Of a stretch of DNA of 64,000 nucleotides, positions 53,451 to 61,858 are shown piece after piece. A program made the position numbers and the translations under genes. The stretch covers positions 496,001 to 560,000 of the forward strand of contig NZ_CP087997.1 in NCBI RefSeq assembly GCF_021044565.1, read 5' to 3'. The notes below the pieces were generated by a model. The model did not search any database. It was not told the origin of the DNA and saw nothing but the letters and a program-made list of their open reading frames with translations. The DNA comes from Subtercola endophyticus. Its GTDB lineage: Bacteria; Actinomycetota; Actinomycetes; Actinomycetales; Microbacteriaceae. How positions within the stretch are numbered: position 1 is the stretch's first letter; the number at the start of each line of letters is the position of its first letter.

Positions 53451-56400
53451 TTACCAACGTAAAGCGCGGCTCTCCTTCAGCAGTTCGAAGGCCAGGGCCG
53501 CGCTTTGTCGTGGGTCGAGGTCGGCGACTCCGGCCCGCGCGGCTGCCACTCTCTCGGGCCCGCAGAGAGCGGATGCCCGGGCGAAATGCTGATCGCGATA
53601 GATCGCCGGGGAGTCCTGCCTCGACCCCAGCTTCTCGGCCAGGGCCAGCAGCGGCAGAGCCTCGTCGGCGTGGCGGGTCAGCAGCCGTGCAGACAGCCCG
53701 ACCAGCGCGCAGCCGAGCACCGGCAGATCGAGATACTGCGGTCTGATGCGATGAGTCGCCAGAATGCGAGACCGGATGCGGCGCATCAGGCCGTCGGCGA
53801 ACACCAGCTCATCGGGGTCGTCGATACCGTCGAGCGTGATGGCGCAGAGGTAGACGCTGCTCAGCATGAGGTACCACGGCGAGCTGCGCTCGCGGGGAGA
53901 GGCGAAAAAGTCGAGCGCGCGGTGAAAGTTGGCCAGCGCCGAGGGGGTGTCGCCGTTCATCCGATCGATTTCGGCCTGACCCGACCATCCGATCGACACC
54001 GTGTCTCGAGAGAACATGTCAGGCGAGACCGTGCCCTCGGGCGAGTTCGAGCGTTCGGTGAGCACGCGCAGAGCGTCGCTGGCGTCGTCGCTTTCGCCGA
54101 CCATCAGACGGTTCATGGCGATGAGCCATTCGAGTTGCTGCAGGTCGTCGTCGGCGTTCAACTCGACGAGCCCCGTGCGCGAGAGGGAGGCCCAGTGCAG
54201 CGCCTCGTTCGGATGCCCGGACTGGCTGTGCAGCTGGGCGAGCATCGAGGCCATCATCGCTTGCGTCCACACATCTTCGGCGATAAGCGCCTGCTCGTAC
54301 CCACGCGCTCCGTACTCGAGCGCGTCGCGAATGTCGCCCGAATTCTCGGCATATTGCGTACTAGTGAGCCACGCATACGACGACGTCATCGGGTCACGCG
54401 ACTCGCGGGCGTCGCGCATCAACGACTGCAGGGCAGGCTCACTGCCCGCGTTCATCACAAACCGCGCGGCTATGCGCATGCGCTCGTTGGTCACTTCATC
54501 GATGCGGGTGAGGCGCTGCAGCCGAGCACGAGCCGTAGCGCCGGTGCGCAGGTCGCTGAACAGGCCCACCGCGCCTACCATCGCCAGGCAGCGAACCGAG
54601 GCCTCCACCGCGTCGACGATGTGCCGATCATCCACGGGCCGCGCCGGGTCGACCGCCTCGGGATCGTAGGCGCGGGTGGCCTCGAGAAAGGGGCGACCGA
54701 AGCCCATGACCTCCCAGTGCGCGCCCCGCATGGTCCAGTAGGCGCAGAGAACCGAGAAAGCGAATGTGGCCGTCTCGCCGTCGTGCAGGTCGAGGGCGCG
54801 GCGCAGAATGTCGACGAGATTGTCTTGTTCTTCGGTGACGAGTTTGAACGCCGTGATCTGCGTGGCGCCGTCGAGCAGCGGGGTCGTCGCGCGGGCGAAC
54901 GAACAGGCCCAGCGAGCCATGCCCACCGTCACGGCCGTGTCTTCGCCGGCGTCGACAAGAGCCATCTGGCCGAACTCGCGAACCGTCTCGAGCATGCGGT
55001 ACCGCATCGCACCCGTCAACTCGCTCTCGGTGACGGCGACGAGCGACTGGTTGACGAGGGCATCGAGCAGGTCGGCGATGGGCGGGTCGGCGGCGGTCAG
55101 GTCGGTATTGGATTCGCCGCTTGCCCGTGCGTCTCTCGTGCTCCCTGCCGGCTCGAGAGCGCCACCGACCCATTCCGCGGCGGCCTCGCTGAAGCCGTCG
55201 GGAAACAGCGAGAGGCGCCGCAGGAGCTGCCGCTCGGCGTCGCCCAACAGATTCCAGCTCCAGTCGATGACCGCCAGCAGCGTCTGATGCCGTTCGGGTG
55301 CCGTGCGGTCGCCGCCCGTCAGCAGCGCGAACCTATTCGTCAGCCGCCGCTCGATCTCGTCGACGGTCATCGACCGCACGCGGGCCGCCGCCAGTTCGAT
55401 GGCCAGAGGCATCCCGTCGAGGCGATCGCAGAGGCGCTCGACGGTCTCGAGCCGCAACACTACGGATGGTCGTGCCGCACGGGCGCGTTCGTAGAAGAGC
55501 TGCACGGCGGGGCCGACCGGCTGCGAGGCGTCGAAATCGCCGACCGTCGATCCGACCGTGCTGCCCGAGCCGCTCAGCAGCGGGCCGAGGCTGTACACGC
55601 GTTCCGCCGCGACCTGCAGCGGCGAGCGGCTGGTGGCGAGCATCCGGAGCGTCGACACCTGCTCGAGCGTGTGCGCCGCCCAGACCGCCACGGATTCCAC
55701 GATGTGCTCGCAGTTGTCGAGAACGAGCAGGGTCGGCCGTTCGGCGAGCCGACCACGAATGCGTGTGTCGAGATCGTCGCGCACCGGCGTCTCGACGAGG
55801 CGCGTGGCCGCTTGCGCTTCGCGGATTCCGCTGGCCTGGGCAACGGCCAGAAGCAGGTCGTCGGGGCTCCGAACGCTCGCGAGTTCGACGAAGATGACCG
55901 AGCTGGAGCCGCGCGCCTCGTCGCCCGCCAGCGCCTGGGAGAGCCGCGTTTTTCCGAGGCCGCCGGCGCCCAGAATGGTCACCAGGCGAGCCGTCTTGAG
56001 CATCTCGTTCACCGCCTCGACGTCGTCGTCGCGGCCGATGAGCTCGTTCGGTGCGGCCTTCACGCCGAGGCGCAGGGGTTTTGCCGCCGGAGCCTCGACC
56101 GGCCTCCTCGGCGCGACGGTTGGCGTGGCGCCGACGGCCGGCCCGGCCGTATTCGCACCGCGTGCGCCGGGTGCGACGCCCGAGTCGCTCTCGCGCAGCA
56201 GCGCCGCATGCGCCGCCAACACTTCAGCGCTGGGGGTTGCGCCGAGTTCGTCGCGCAGCCGGCGGCGATGTGCCTCGAAGGCCGTCAGCGCCTCGCCCGG
56301 GCGACCGGTCGCAGCGAGCGTGGTGATGAGGCGCAGCACGAGCCGATCGTCGAACGGATGCTCGAGCAGCAGCGAACGCAGCACACCGATCGCTCGTTCG

Positions 56401-56963
56401 TACTCGCCGGCCGACGAGAGCAGGTCGGCGTACAGTCGATCGAGCGCCTCGCGCGCGGCCTCCGATCGTGTACCGAGTTCGCTTCGCAATTCGCTGTCGC
56501 CGAGATCGGGCCCCGCTTCGCCGCGCCAGAGATCGAGGGTCGAGCGAATCGCCCGGGTCGAGATTCCGGGGGCCGCACTGGAGAGAAACCGCTCGGCTCT
56601 CACCAGGTCGATCTGATCGGGCCGACAGGTCAGCCGATACCCCGAGGCCGAGGTCTCGATGAGGCCGTCGGCACACGCGGCGCGCAACCTCGACACCAGC
56701 GTCTGCAGAGCTTGCCGAGCCCCGGCGGGCGGATGATCTTGCCAGAGTTCGTCGACAAGAGTGGCCGTGGCAACGGTGCGCCCTCCGGCGAGGGCGAGCA
56801 CCGCGATGAAGCGCTTCGCGAGCATCCCAGCGGGTTCGACCAGAACGCCTGCACGGGAGAGCACCTCGACGGGCCCCAGCACCGCGACGCTGAGCTCGGA
56901 AGCCGCCTCGGCAGCGGGCGAGCCCCGGCCGACGGTCGGCCCTAGGTCGGCTTCAGACGTCAC
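53451..56963 (-). CDS. AfsR/SARP-type regulator: BTAD, NB-ARC and TPR-like domains
   Basis: A 1170-residue regulator. An OmpR-like winged helix (about 25-112) and the BTAD domain (119-256, LVRAERFLSSAAPGI to ATPSAEVLAAHAALL) form the SARP part. The ATPase part follows with RDDDVEAVNEML, P-loop GAGGLGKT (332-339), VLDNCEHI and ATSRSPL. The remaining 500 residues are TPR-like helices. Such proteins switch on nearby genes when the ATPase part senses a signal. GTG at 56963 has TAACAT exactly 6 bases upstream (56970-56975), so the mRNA is probably leaderless. Convergent with drrAB, its likely target. Confidence 0.92.
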   Translation of the reverse strand: MTSEADLGPTVGRGSPAAEAASELSVAVLGPVEVLSRAGVLVEPAGMLAKRFIAVLALAGGRTVATATLVDELWQDHPPAGARQALQTLVSRLRAACADGLIETSASGYRLTCRPDQIDLVRAERFLSSAAPGISTRAIRSTLDLWRGEAGPDLGDSELRSELGTRSEAAREALDRLYADLLSSAGEYERAIGVLRSLLLEHPFDDRLVLRLITTLAATGRPGEALTAFEAHRRRLRDELGATPSAEVLAAHAALLRESDSGVAPGARGANTAGPAVGATPTVAPRRPVEAPAAKPLRLGVKAAPNELIGRDDDVEAVNEMLKTARLVTILGAGGLGKTRLSQALAGDEARGSSSVIFVELASVRSPDDLLLAVAQASGIREAQAATRLVETPVRDDLDTRIRGRLAERPTLLVLDNCEHIVESVAVWAAHTLEQVSTLRMLATSRSPLQVAAERVYSLGPLLSGSGSTVGSTVGDFDASQPVGPAVQLFYERARAARPSVVLRLETVERLCDRLDGMPLAIELAAARVRSMTVDEIERRLTNRFALLTGGDRTAPERHQTLLAVIDWSWNLLGDAERQLLRRLSLFPDGFSEAAAEWVGGALEPAGSTRDARASGESNTDLTAADPPIADLLDALVNQSLVAVTESELTGAMRYRMLETVREFGQMALVDAGEDTAVTVGMARWACSFARATTPLLDGATQITAFKLVTEEQDNLVDILRRALDLHDGETATFAFSVLCAYWTMRGAHWEVMGFGRPFLEATRAYDPEAVDPARPVDDRHIVDAVEASVRCLAMVGAVGLFSDLRTGATARARLQRLTRIDEVTNERMRIAARFVMNAGSEPALQSLMRDARESRDPMTSSYAWLTSTQYAENSGDIRDALEYGARGYEQALIAEDVWTQAMMASMLAQLHSQSGHPNEALHWASLSRTGLVELNADDDLQQLEWLIAMNRLMVGESDDASDALRVLTERSNSPEGTVSPDMFSRDTVSIGWSGQAEIDRMNGDTPSALANFHRALDFFASPRERSSPWYLMLSSVYLCAITLDGIDDPDELVFADGLMRRIRSRILATHRIRPQYLDLPVLGCALVGLSARLLTRHADEALPLLALAEKLGSRQDSPAIYRDQHFARASALCGPERVAAARAGVADLDPRQSAALAFELLKESRALRW

Positions 56964-57077
56964 CAGTCGATGTTAGCGCCGGGGGCTGACGACGGGCCGC
57001 GAAGCCGCTCGCGTTATCCCGCGGCCAGTCGTCTCAACGCTCGGCCGAACCGACGAGTCCGAACCGAGCTGCCGGTC

Positions 57078-57677
57078 TCAGCGCAGCTGCTTGCGCGCCG
57101 AGATCTGGCCGGTGTCGAAGCCGAGCAGGTGCAGACCGCCGTGAAAGCGCGCGTGCTCGACCTTGAGGCACCGGTCCATCACCACGGTGAGGCCCTTGCT
57201 TTCGCCGTACAGGGCGGCATCCTGATTCCAGATGCCCAGCTGTACCCAGACCGTCTTCGCGCCGATGGCAAGAACGTCGTCGATGACCGAAGGGATGTCG
57301 CTCGCCTTGCGAAAGACGTCGACGATGTCGGGCACCTCGGGCAGTGACGCGAGGTCGGGGTACGCCTTCTGGCCCAAAATCTCGTCGGCGTTCGGGTTCA
57401 CGAAATACACCCGGTAATCGCTCGACTGCAGCAGGTAGGTACCCACGAAGTAGCTCGAGCGGGCGGCGTTCGGCGACGCGCCCACGATGGCGATCGACTT
57501 CGCCTTGCGCAGAATCTTGAGGCGATCCTTTGCGCTCGGGCCCACCCAGGTGCGCTGCGATTTGAGCAGCTTCGCCAGCGGTGAGCTCGCGGGCACGCTG
57601 CAGGTCAGCCCGTTGGCGTACTGCGCGGTGATGGTGTCTTCGGCGACCGGCGCCGATTCATCGATAGTGAGTGACAT
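57078..57677 (-). CDS. CoA-binding (Rossmann) domain protein
   Basis: This 199-residue protein has the CoA_binding_2 motif IAIVGASPNAARSSYFVGTYLL and the late blocks AKTVWVQLGIWNQDAA and VVMDRCLKVEHARFHGGLH. A 55-residue N-terminal extension precedes the domain. The ATG follows directly after the stop of the upstream metY gene (TAG-ATG), with GGAGGG 7 bases upstream. In actinobacteria this gene often sits next to the homocysteine synthase gene, which suggests a metabolic link that is not understood. Confidence 0.87.
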   Translation of the reverse strand: MSLTIDESAPVAEDTITAQYANGLTCSVPASSPLAKLLKSQRTWVGPSAKDRLKILRKAKSIAIVGASPNAARSSYFVGTYLLQSSDYRVYFVNPNADEILGQKAYPDLASLPEVPDIVDVFRKASDIPSVIDDVLAIGAKTVWVQLGIWNQDAALYGESKGLTVVMDRCLKVEHARFHGGLHLLGFDTGQISARKQLR

Positions 57678-58970
57678 CTACTTGCCCTCCGTTGCTTTGG
57701 TCAAAGCCTGGTCAAGGTCGTAAACGATGTCGTCGGGGTCTTCTATTCCCACCGAGATGCGAACGACACCCGGAAGAACGCCCGCATCGAGCAACTGCTG
57801 CTCGGTGAGCTGGGCGTGCGTGGTCGACGCCGGGTGGATGACCAAGGTCTTCGCATCGCCGATGTTGGCCAGATGACTCGCCAGGTCGACCGATTCGATG
57901 AAGGTTCGCCCGGCATCCCGACCGCCCTTCACACCGAAGCTGAACACCGAACCCGGTCCCTTCGGCAGATACTTGAGGCCGCGCTCGTAGTGCGGATGCC
58001 CGGGCAGGCCGGCCCAGTTCACGAACTCGATGCGTGGATCGGCATCGAGCCACTCGGCCACGATGCGCGCGTTGTCGACGTGTGCCTGCATGCGGAAGGG
58101 CAGCGTCTCGACGCCCTGTGCGAGCAAGAACGCCGAGTGCGGCGCGAGCGTCGGGCCGATGTCGCGCAACTGCTCGGCGCGCAACCGGGTGAGAAACGCG
58201 TACTCGCCGAAGTTGCCCGACCACTGCAGCCCGCCATAGCTCGGAACGGGCTGGCCGAACAGCGGAAACTTCTCGCTGTGCCAGTCGAACAGGCCGCTCT
58301 CGACGACCACGCCGCCGAGTGTGGTGCCGTGGCCGCCGAGAAACTTGGTGGCTGAGTGGATGACGACGTCGGCGCCCCACTCGATGGGCCGGTTGAGGTA
58401 CGGCGTCGCGATGGTCGAGTCGATGATCAGCGGCAGGCCGTGGGCGTGCGCCACCTCGGCGAGGCCCTCGATGTCGGCGATCTCTCCCGACGGATTCGCC
58501 ACCGTCTCGGCGAAGATCAGCTTGGTCTTGCCGGTGATCGCGGCGGCGTAGTCGGCCGGATCCGAGCTCTTCACGAACGTGGTGTCGACGCCGAATCGGC
58601 GCAGCGTCACGTCGAGTTGGGTGATCGAACCGCCGTAGAGATTCGCCGACGAGACGATGTGATCGCCGGCGCCGACGAGCGACGCGAACGTGATGTACTG
58701 CGCGGCGAGGCCGGATGCCGTTGCAACGCCACCGAGGCCGCCCTCCAGGCTGGCGACCCGCTCCTCGAATGAGGCGACGGTCGGATTCGCGAGCCTGCTG
58801 TAGATGTTGCCGTACTTCTGCAGGGCGAAACGTGCCGCGGCGTCAGACGTGTCGTCGAAGACGAAGGCAGAGGTCTGATAGATGGGCAGCGCCCTCGCTC
58901 CCGTCACGGGGTCAGGAATGTTGCCAGCGTGGATTGCCCGAGTTCTGAAGCCGTATTCGCGATCTGCCAT
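57678..58970 (-). CDS. metY: O-acetylhomocysteine aminocarboxypropyltransferase (MetY)
   Basis: A 430-residue Cys/Met-metabolism PLP enzyme. YGNIYSRLANPTVASFEERVASLEGG is the signature start and HSATKFLGGHG holds the PLP lysine (Lys209). QPVPSYGGLQW and the length of 430 match MetY rather than cystathionine synthases/lyases (about 380-400). It makes homocysteine from O-acetylhomocysteine and sulfide in the cytoplasm. The ATG has TAGCGT exactly 6 bases upstream (58977-58982), so it is probably leaderless. Confidence 0.93.
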   Translation of the reverse strand: MADREYGFRTRAIHAGNIPDPVTGARALPIYQTSAFVFDDTSDAAARFALQKYGNIYSRLANPTVASFEERVASLEGGLGGVATASGLAAQYITFASLVGAGDHIVSSANLYGGSITQLDVTLRRFGVDTTFVKSSDPADYAAAITGKTKLIFAETVANPSGEIADIEGLAEVAHAHGLPLIIDSTIATPYLNRPIEWGADVVIHSATKFLGGHGTTLGGVVVESGLFDWHSEKFPLFGQPVPSYGGLQWSGNFGEYAFLTRLRAEQLRDIGPTLAPHSAFLLAQGVETLPFRMQAHVDNARIVAEWLDADPRIEFVNWAGLPGHPHYERGLKYLPKGPGSVFSFGVKGGRDAGRTFIESVDLASHLANIGDAKTLVIHPASTTHAQLTEQQLLDAGVLPGVVRISVGIEDPDDIVYDLDQALTKATEGK

Positions 58971-59078
58971 GGCTCCACGCTAACGGAGAGCCTGCTGTGA
59001 CTCGGGCCCGGCTGCCCCATTCCGTAACAAATGCCGAGTTAGACTTCAGAGGTCAAAGTCGACTGAAAAGAGTGCCCG

Positions 59079-60650
59079 ATGAGTACAGGTTTTGCCACTG
59101 TTTCCGTAGCTTCGATCCTCGTCGAGGCGGCCAAGAGAACACCCGACAACGTGGCCCTGGTGGTCGGCCCCACCGAGACGACCTACGCCGAACTCTGGCA
59201 GCAGACGAGGCAATACGCCGGTGCGCTGCGTGACCGCGGTGTGCAGCCCGGAACACCTGTCGCGATGCTGATTCCGAACGTCGCCGATTTTCCGCGGGTG
59301 TATTACGCGATTCTTGCGCTCGGCGGTGTCGTGGTGCCGATCCATGCCCTGTTGAAGGGCAAAGAGATCGAATACGTGCTGCGCGACAGCGGGGCCGAGC
59401 TGCTGGTCTGTGCGGCGCCGCTGCTCGCCGAAGGAGCCAAGGGTGCCGCGCTCGCGGGTGTGCCCGTGCTCAGTGTGCTGCTGCCCGAGGCCGACCCCGA
59501 GTTGCCGCCCCGTCTCGAAGACGAGGCCCGAGCATCCGTGCCCATCGAGACGTACGTGCAGCGTGGGCCGTTCGACACGGCGACCATTCTCTACACCAGT
59601 GGCACAACCGGAACCCCGAAGGGCGCAGAAGGCTCGCACTTCGCCCTGGTCGAGCAGGTGAATGTCTCGCTGATGACGACGTTCGACATGAAAGCGGGCG
59701 ACCGGGTGCTCGGAGCCCTGCCGCTCTTTCACACCTTCGGCCAGACCTGCACCATGAACACCGTCTTCCGCGCCGGCGCCACCATCGTGATGGTGCCGAA
59801 GTTCACGGGCGACGCGGCCCTGCAGGTGATGAACGAGCAGGCCTGCACCATCTTCATGGGCGTTCCGACCATGTACTTCGCGCTGCTCGACGCGGCGACA
59901 CGAACGGATGCCCGGCCCCCGTTGCGCTACGGAATCTCCGGTGGCGCCGCCCTGCCCGTCGCAGTGATCGACAGGTTCCGCGAGGTCTACGGCACCGAGA
60001 TCCACGAGGGGTACGGACTCACCGAGACCTCTCCTGTCGCCACGTTCAACATGGTCGGTGTGCCGCCACGCCCCGGAACCATCGGAACTCCGATCTGGGG
60101 AGTCGACGTCGAGATCGCCGACGCCGAGATCGCCGACCGCATCTCGATGATGCCCATCGGGGAGCTCGGTGAGGTCGTCATCCGCGGGCACAACCTGATG
60201 AACGGGTACCACAACCGCCCGGAAGACACCGCCAAGGCCGTCGTCGACGGGTGGTTCCGAACGGGCGACCTGGGGCGCAAAGACGAAGACGGCTACCTCA
60301 CCATCGTCGACCGCACGAAAGACATGATTCTGCGCAACGGCTACAACGTGTATCCGCGTGAGGTCGAAGAGGTGCTGGCCGGGCATCCGGCCGTCTCGAT
60401 GGTGGCGGTCTACGGGGTGCCGCACGAGACGCACGGGCAAGAGATCGTGGCGTCGGTCGTGCTGGCGAGCGGGACATCGGCCACACCCGAGGAGCTCGGC
60501 GACTTCGTGCGCGAAGACGTGGCGGCGTACAAGTACCCCCGGCACATCGAGATCGTGGAGGCCCTGCCGCTCGGCCCCTCGGGCAAGGTCTTGAAGCGTG
60601 AACTCGTGGCGACGTGGGTCGCGCGCGAGGAGGCATCGGCCTCGGTCTGA
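59079..60650 (+). CDS. Long-chain acyl-CoA ligase family protein
   Basis: This 523-residue adenylate-forming enzyme has the ATP loop LYTSGTTGTPKGAE (171-184), GYGLTETSP, GWFRTGDLG and the catalytic C-terminal Lys503 in PSGKVLKREL. It activates a carboxylic acid, probably a medium- or long-chain fatty acid, as AMP ester and then CoA thioester. The ATG is preceded by GAAAAGAG at useful spacing, unlike the leaderless neighbours. A six-fold 17-base repeat starts in its stop codon. Confidence 0.9.
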   Translation: MSTGFATVSVASILVEAAKRTPDNVALVVGPTETTYAELWQQTRQYAGALRDRGVQPGTPVAMLIPNVADFPRVYYAILALGGVVVPIHALLKGKEIEYVLRDSGAELLVCAAPLLAEGAKGAALAGVPVLSVLLPEADPELPPRLEDEARASVPIETYVQRGPFDTATILYTSGTTGTPKGAEGSHFALVEQVNVSLMTTFDMKAGDRVLGALPLFHTFGQTCTMNTVFRAGATIVMVPKFTGDAALQVMNEQACTIFMGVPTMYFALLDAATRTDARPPLRYGISGGAALPVAVIDRFREVYGTEIHEGYGLTETSPVATFNMVGVPPRPGTIGTPIWGVDVEIADAEIADRISMMPIGELGEVVIRGHNLMNGYHNRPEDTAKAVVDGWFRTGDLGRKDEDGYLTIVDRTKDMILRNGYNVYPREVEEVLAGHPAVSMVAVYGVPHETHGQEIVASVVLASGTSATPEELGDFVREDVAAYKYPRHIEIVEALPLGPSGKVLKRELVATWVAREEASASV

Positions 60651-60750
60651 CGCCGGTTTCGGTCTGACTTCGGTGTCGTTCTGACTTCGGTGTCGGTCTG
60701 ACGCCGGTTTCGTTCTGACACCGGTTTCGTTCTGACACCGGCATCGCGTC
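60649..60750. repeat. 17-bp tandem repeat, six units, starting in the acyl-CoA ligase stop
   Basis: Units GACGCCGGTTTCGGTCT, GACTTCGGTGTCGTTCT, GACTTCGGTGTCGGTCT, GACGCCGGTTTCGTTCT, GACACCGGTTTCGTTCT and a diverged GACACCGGCATCGCGTC follow without gaps. Across each junction the sequence TCTGAC is kept, so the stop TGA recurs in every unit. Confidence 0.8.
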
Positions 60751-60769
60751 GGCGGTGCCGGTGGGCGGG

Positions 60770-61858
60770 TCAGGTCAGAATCGCGACCGCGCCGAGCGAC
60801 ATGGTGGCGATGAGGGCCCACGAGGTGAGTCCCACGATGAGGGCGCGCCAGCCGGTGCGGGCGAGCGTGGCGAACCGGATGTTCGACCCCAGCGCGAACA
60901 GCGCCATCGCCAGCAGCGTGGTCTGCAGCGTGTCGGCGAGCGAGAGCAGCTCGTCGGGCAGCGGAACGAAGGTGCGCAGTACCACCGCAGCGAGGAATCC
61001 CGCGATGAAGAGCGGCACGATGGCGGGGCGCCTGGCGCGCGGCGGGGTGGCGGTTGCGTCCGTCGCGGTGGCGCCCGTGGTGGTGCCGTCCGCGGTGTTG
61101 GGTTTCGCCGCAGCGGCCACCTCCACGCGGTCGGCGCGGCGGTCACGGCCACGCTCGATGAGGCCCACGATCGCCACCATCGGCGCCAGCGTGAGCACTC
61201 GGGTCAGCTTCACCACCACCGCGACGGCGAGAGCGGTGGGCCCGACGATCGTGGCTGTCGCCACGACCTGACCCACGTCGTGCACGCTGAGCCCGACCCA
61301 CAGCCCGAACTGTTCGGCGTCGAGTCCGAGCGGTAGGCGCAGGGCGGGCAGGATGAAGATGGCCAGCGTTCCGCACAGCGTCACGAGAGCGATCGGCGTG
61401 GCCTGGTCTTCGTCTTTGCTGCGGGTGACGGCGCTCATCGCGCCTACCGCGGAGGCCCCGCAGATCGAGAAGCCGGCCGCGATGAGTATCGGCTGTGTGC
61501 CGGGAAGGCGCAGCAGCTTGCCGAGGCCCAGCGTTGCCGCGAACGTAATGCCCACGATGAGCACAATGACCACAATCGTGGCCCAGCCGAGCCCCGCAAT
61601 GTCGAAGAGCGAGAGCTTCAGGCCGAGCAGCACGATGCCGATACGTAGCAGCCGGCGCGCGGCGACGGCGATGCCGGGCTTCAAGACGGTATCGAGCAGG
61701 CGCTGAGTTGCGGGGATCTGCCCCACGAGCATCCCGAGCCCGACGGCTGCGGTGAGCAACGGGATGGCGGGGACGAGAAGGTGCAGGCTGAAGGCGACGA
61801 GCGTGGCGAGGCCGGCCACGGCGACGCCCGGCAGCCAGCGCGGCGCTCCTAGCGCCAC
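60770..61858 (-). CDS. YeiH family membrane protein (putative sulfate exporter family)
   Basis: About 362 residues with ten helices. LGLKLSLFDIAGLGWATIVVIVLIVGITFAATLGLGKLL, AAGFSICGASAVGAMSAV and LWVGLSVHDVGQVVATATIVG are the conserved YeiH/UPF0324 blocks. An unusual Thr/Ala-rich cytoplasmic loop with ATDATATPP lies in the middle. The GTG at 61858 overlaps the end of the mannosyltransferase gene by 10 bases. Later starts are possible but would cut the first helix. The function of the family is not firmly known. Confidence 0.82.
   Translation of the reverse strand: MALGAPRWLPGVAVAGLATLVAFSLHLLVPAIPLLTAAVGLGMLVGQIPATQRLLDTVLKPGIAVAARRLLRIGIVLLGLKLSLFDIAGLGWATIVVIVLIVGITFAATLGLGKLLRLPGTQPILIAAGFSICGASAVGAMSAVTRSKDEDQATPIALVTLCGTLAIFILPALRLPLGLDAEQFGLWVGLSVHDVGQVVATATIVGPTALAVAVVVKLTRVLTLAPMVAIVGLIERGRDRRADRVEVAAAAKPNTADGTTTGATATDATATPPRARRPAIVPLFIAGFLAAVVLRTFVPLPDELLSLADTLQTTLLAMALFALGSNIRFATLARTGWRALIVGLTSWALIATMSLGAVAILT

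Noticed and set aside
53505-56945. A plus-strand open frame of about 1146 codons running antisense through the SARP regulator gene
   Set aside because: It matches no family and has an Arg/Gly/Val-rich, disordered composition. It is explained by the G/C-biased third positions of the real minus-strand gene, which shows clear domains.
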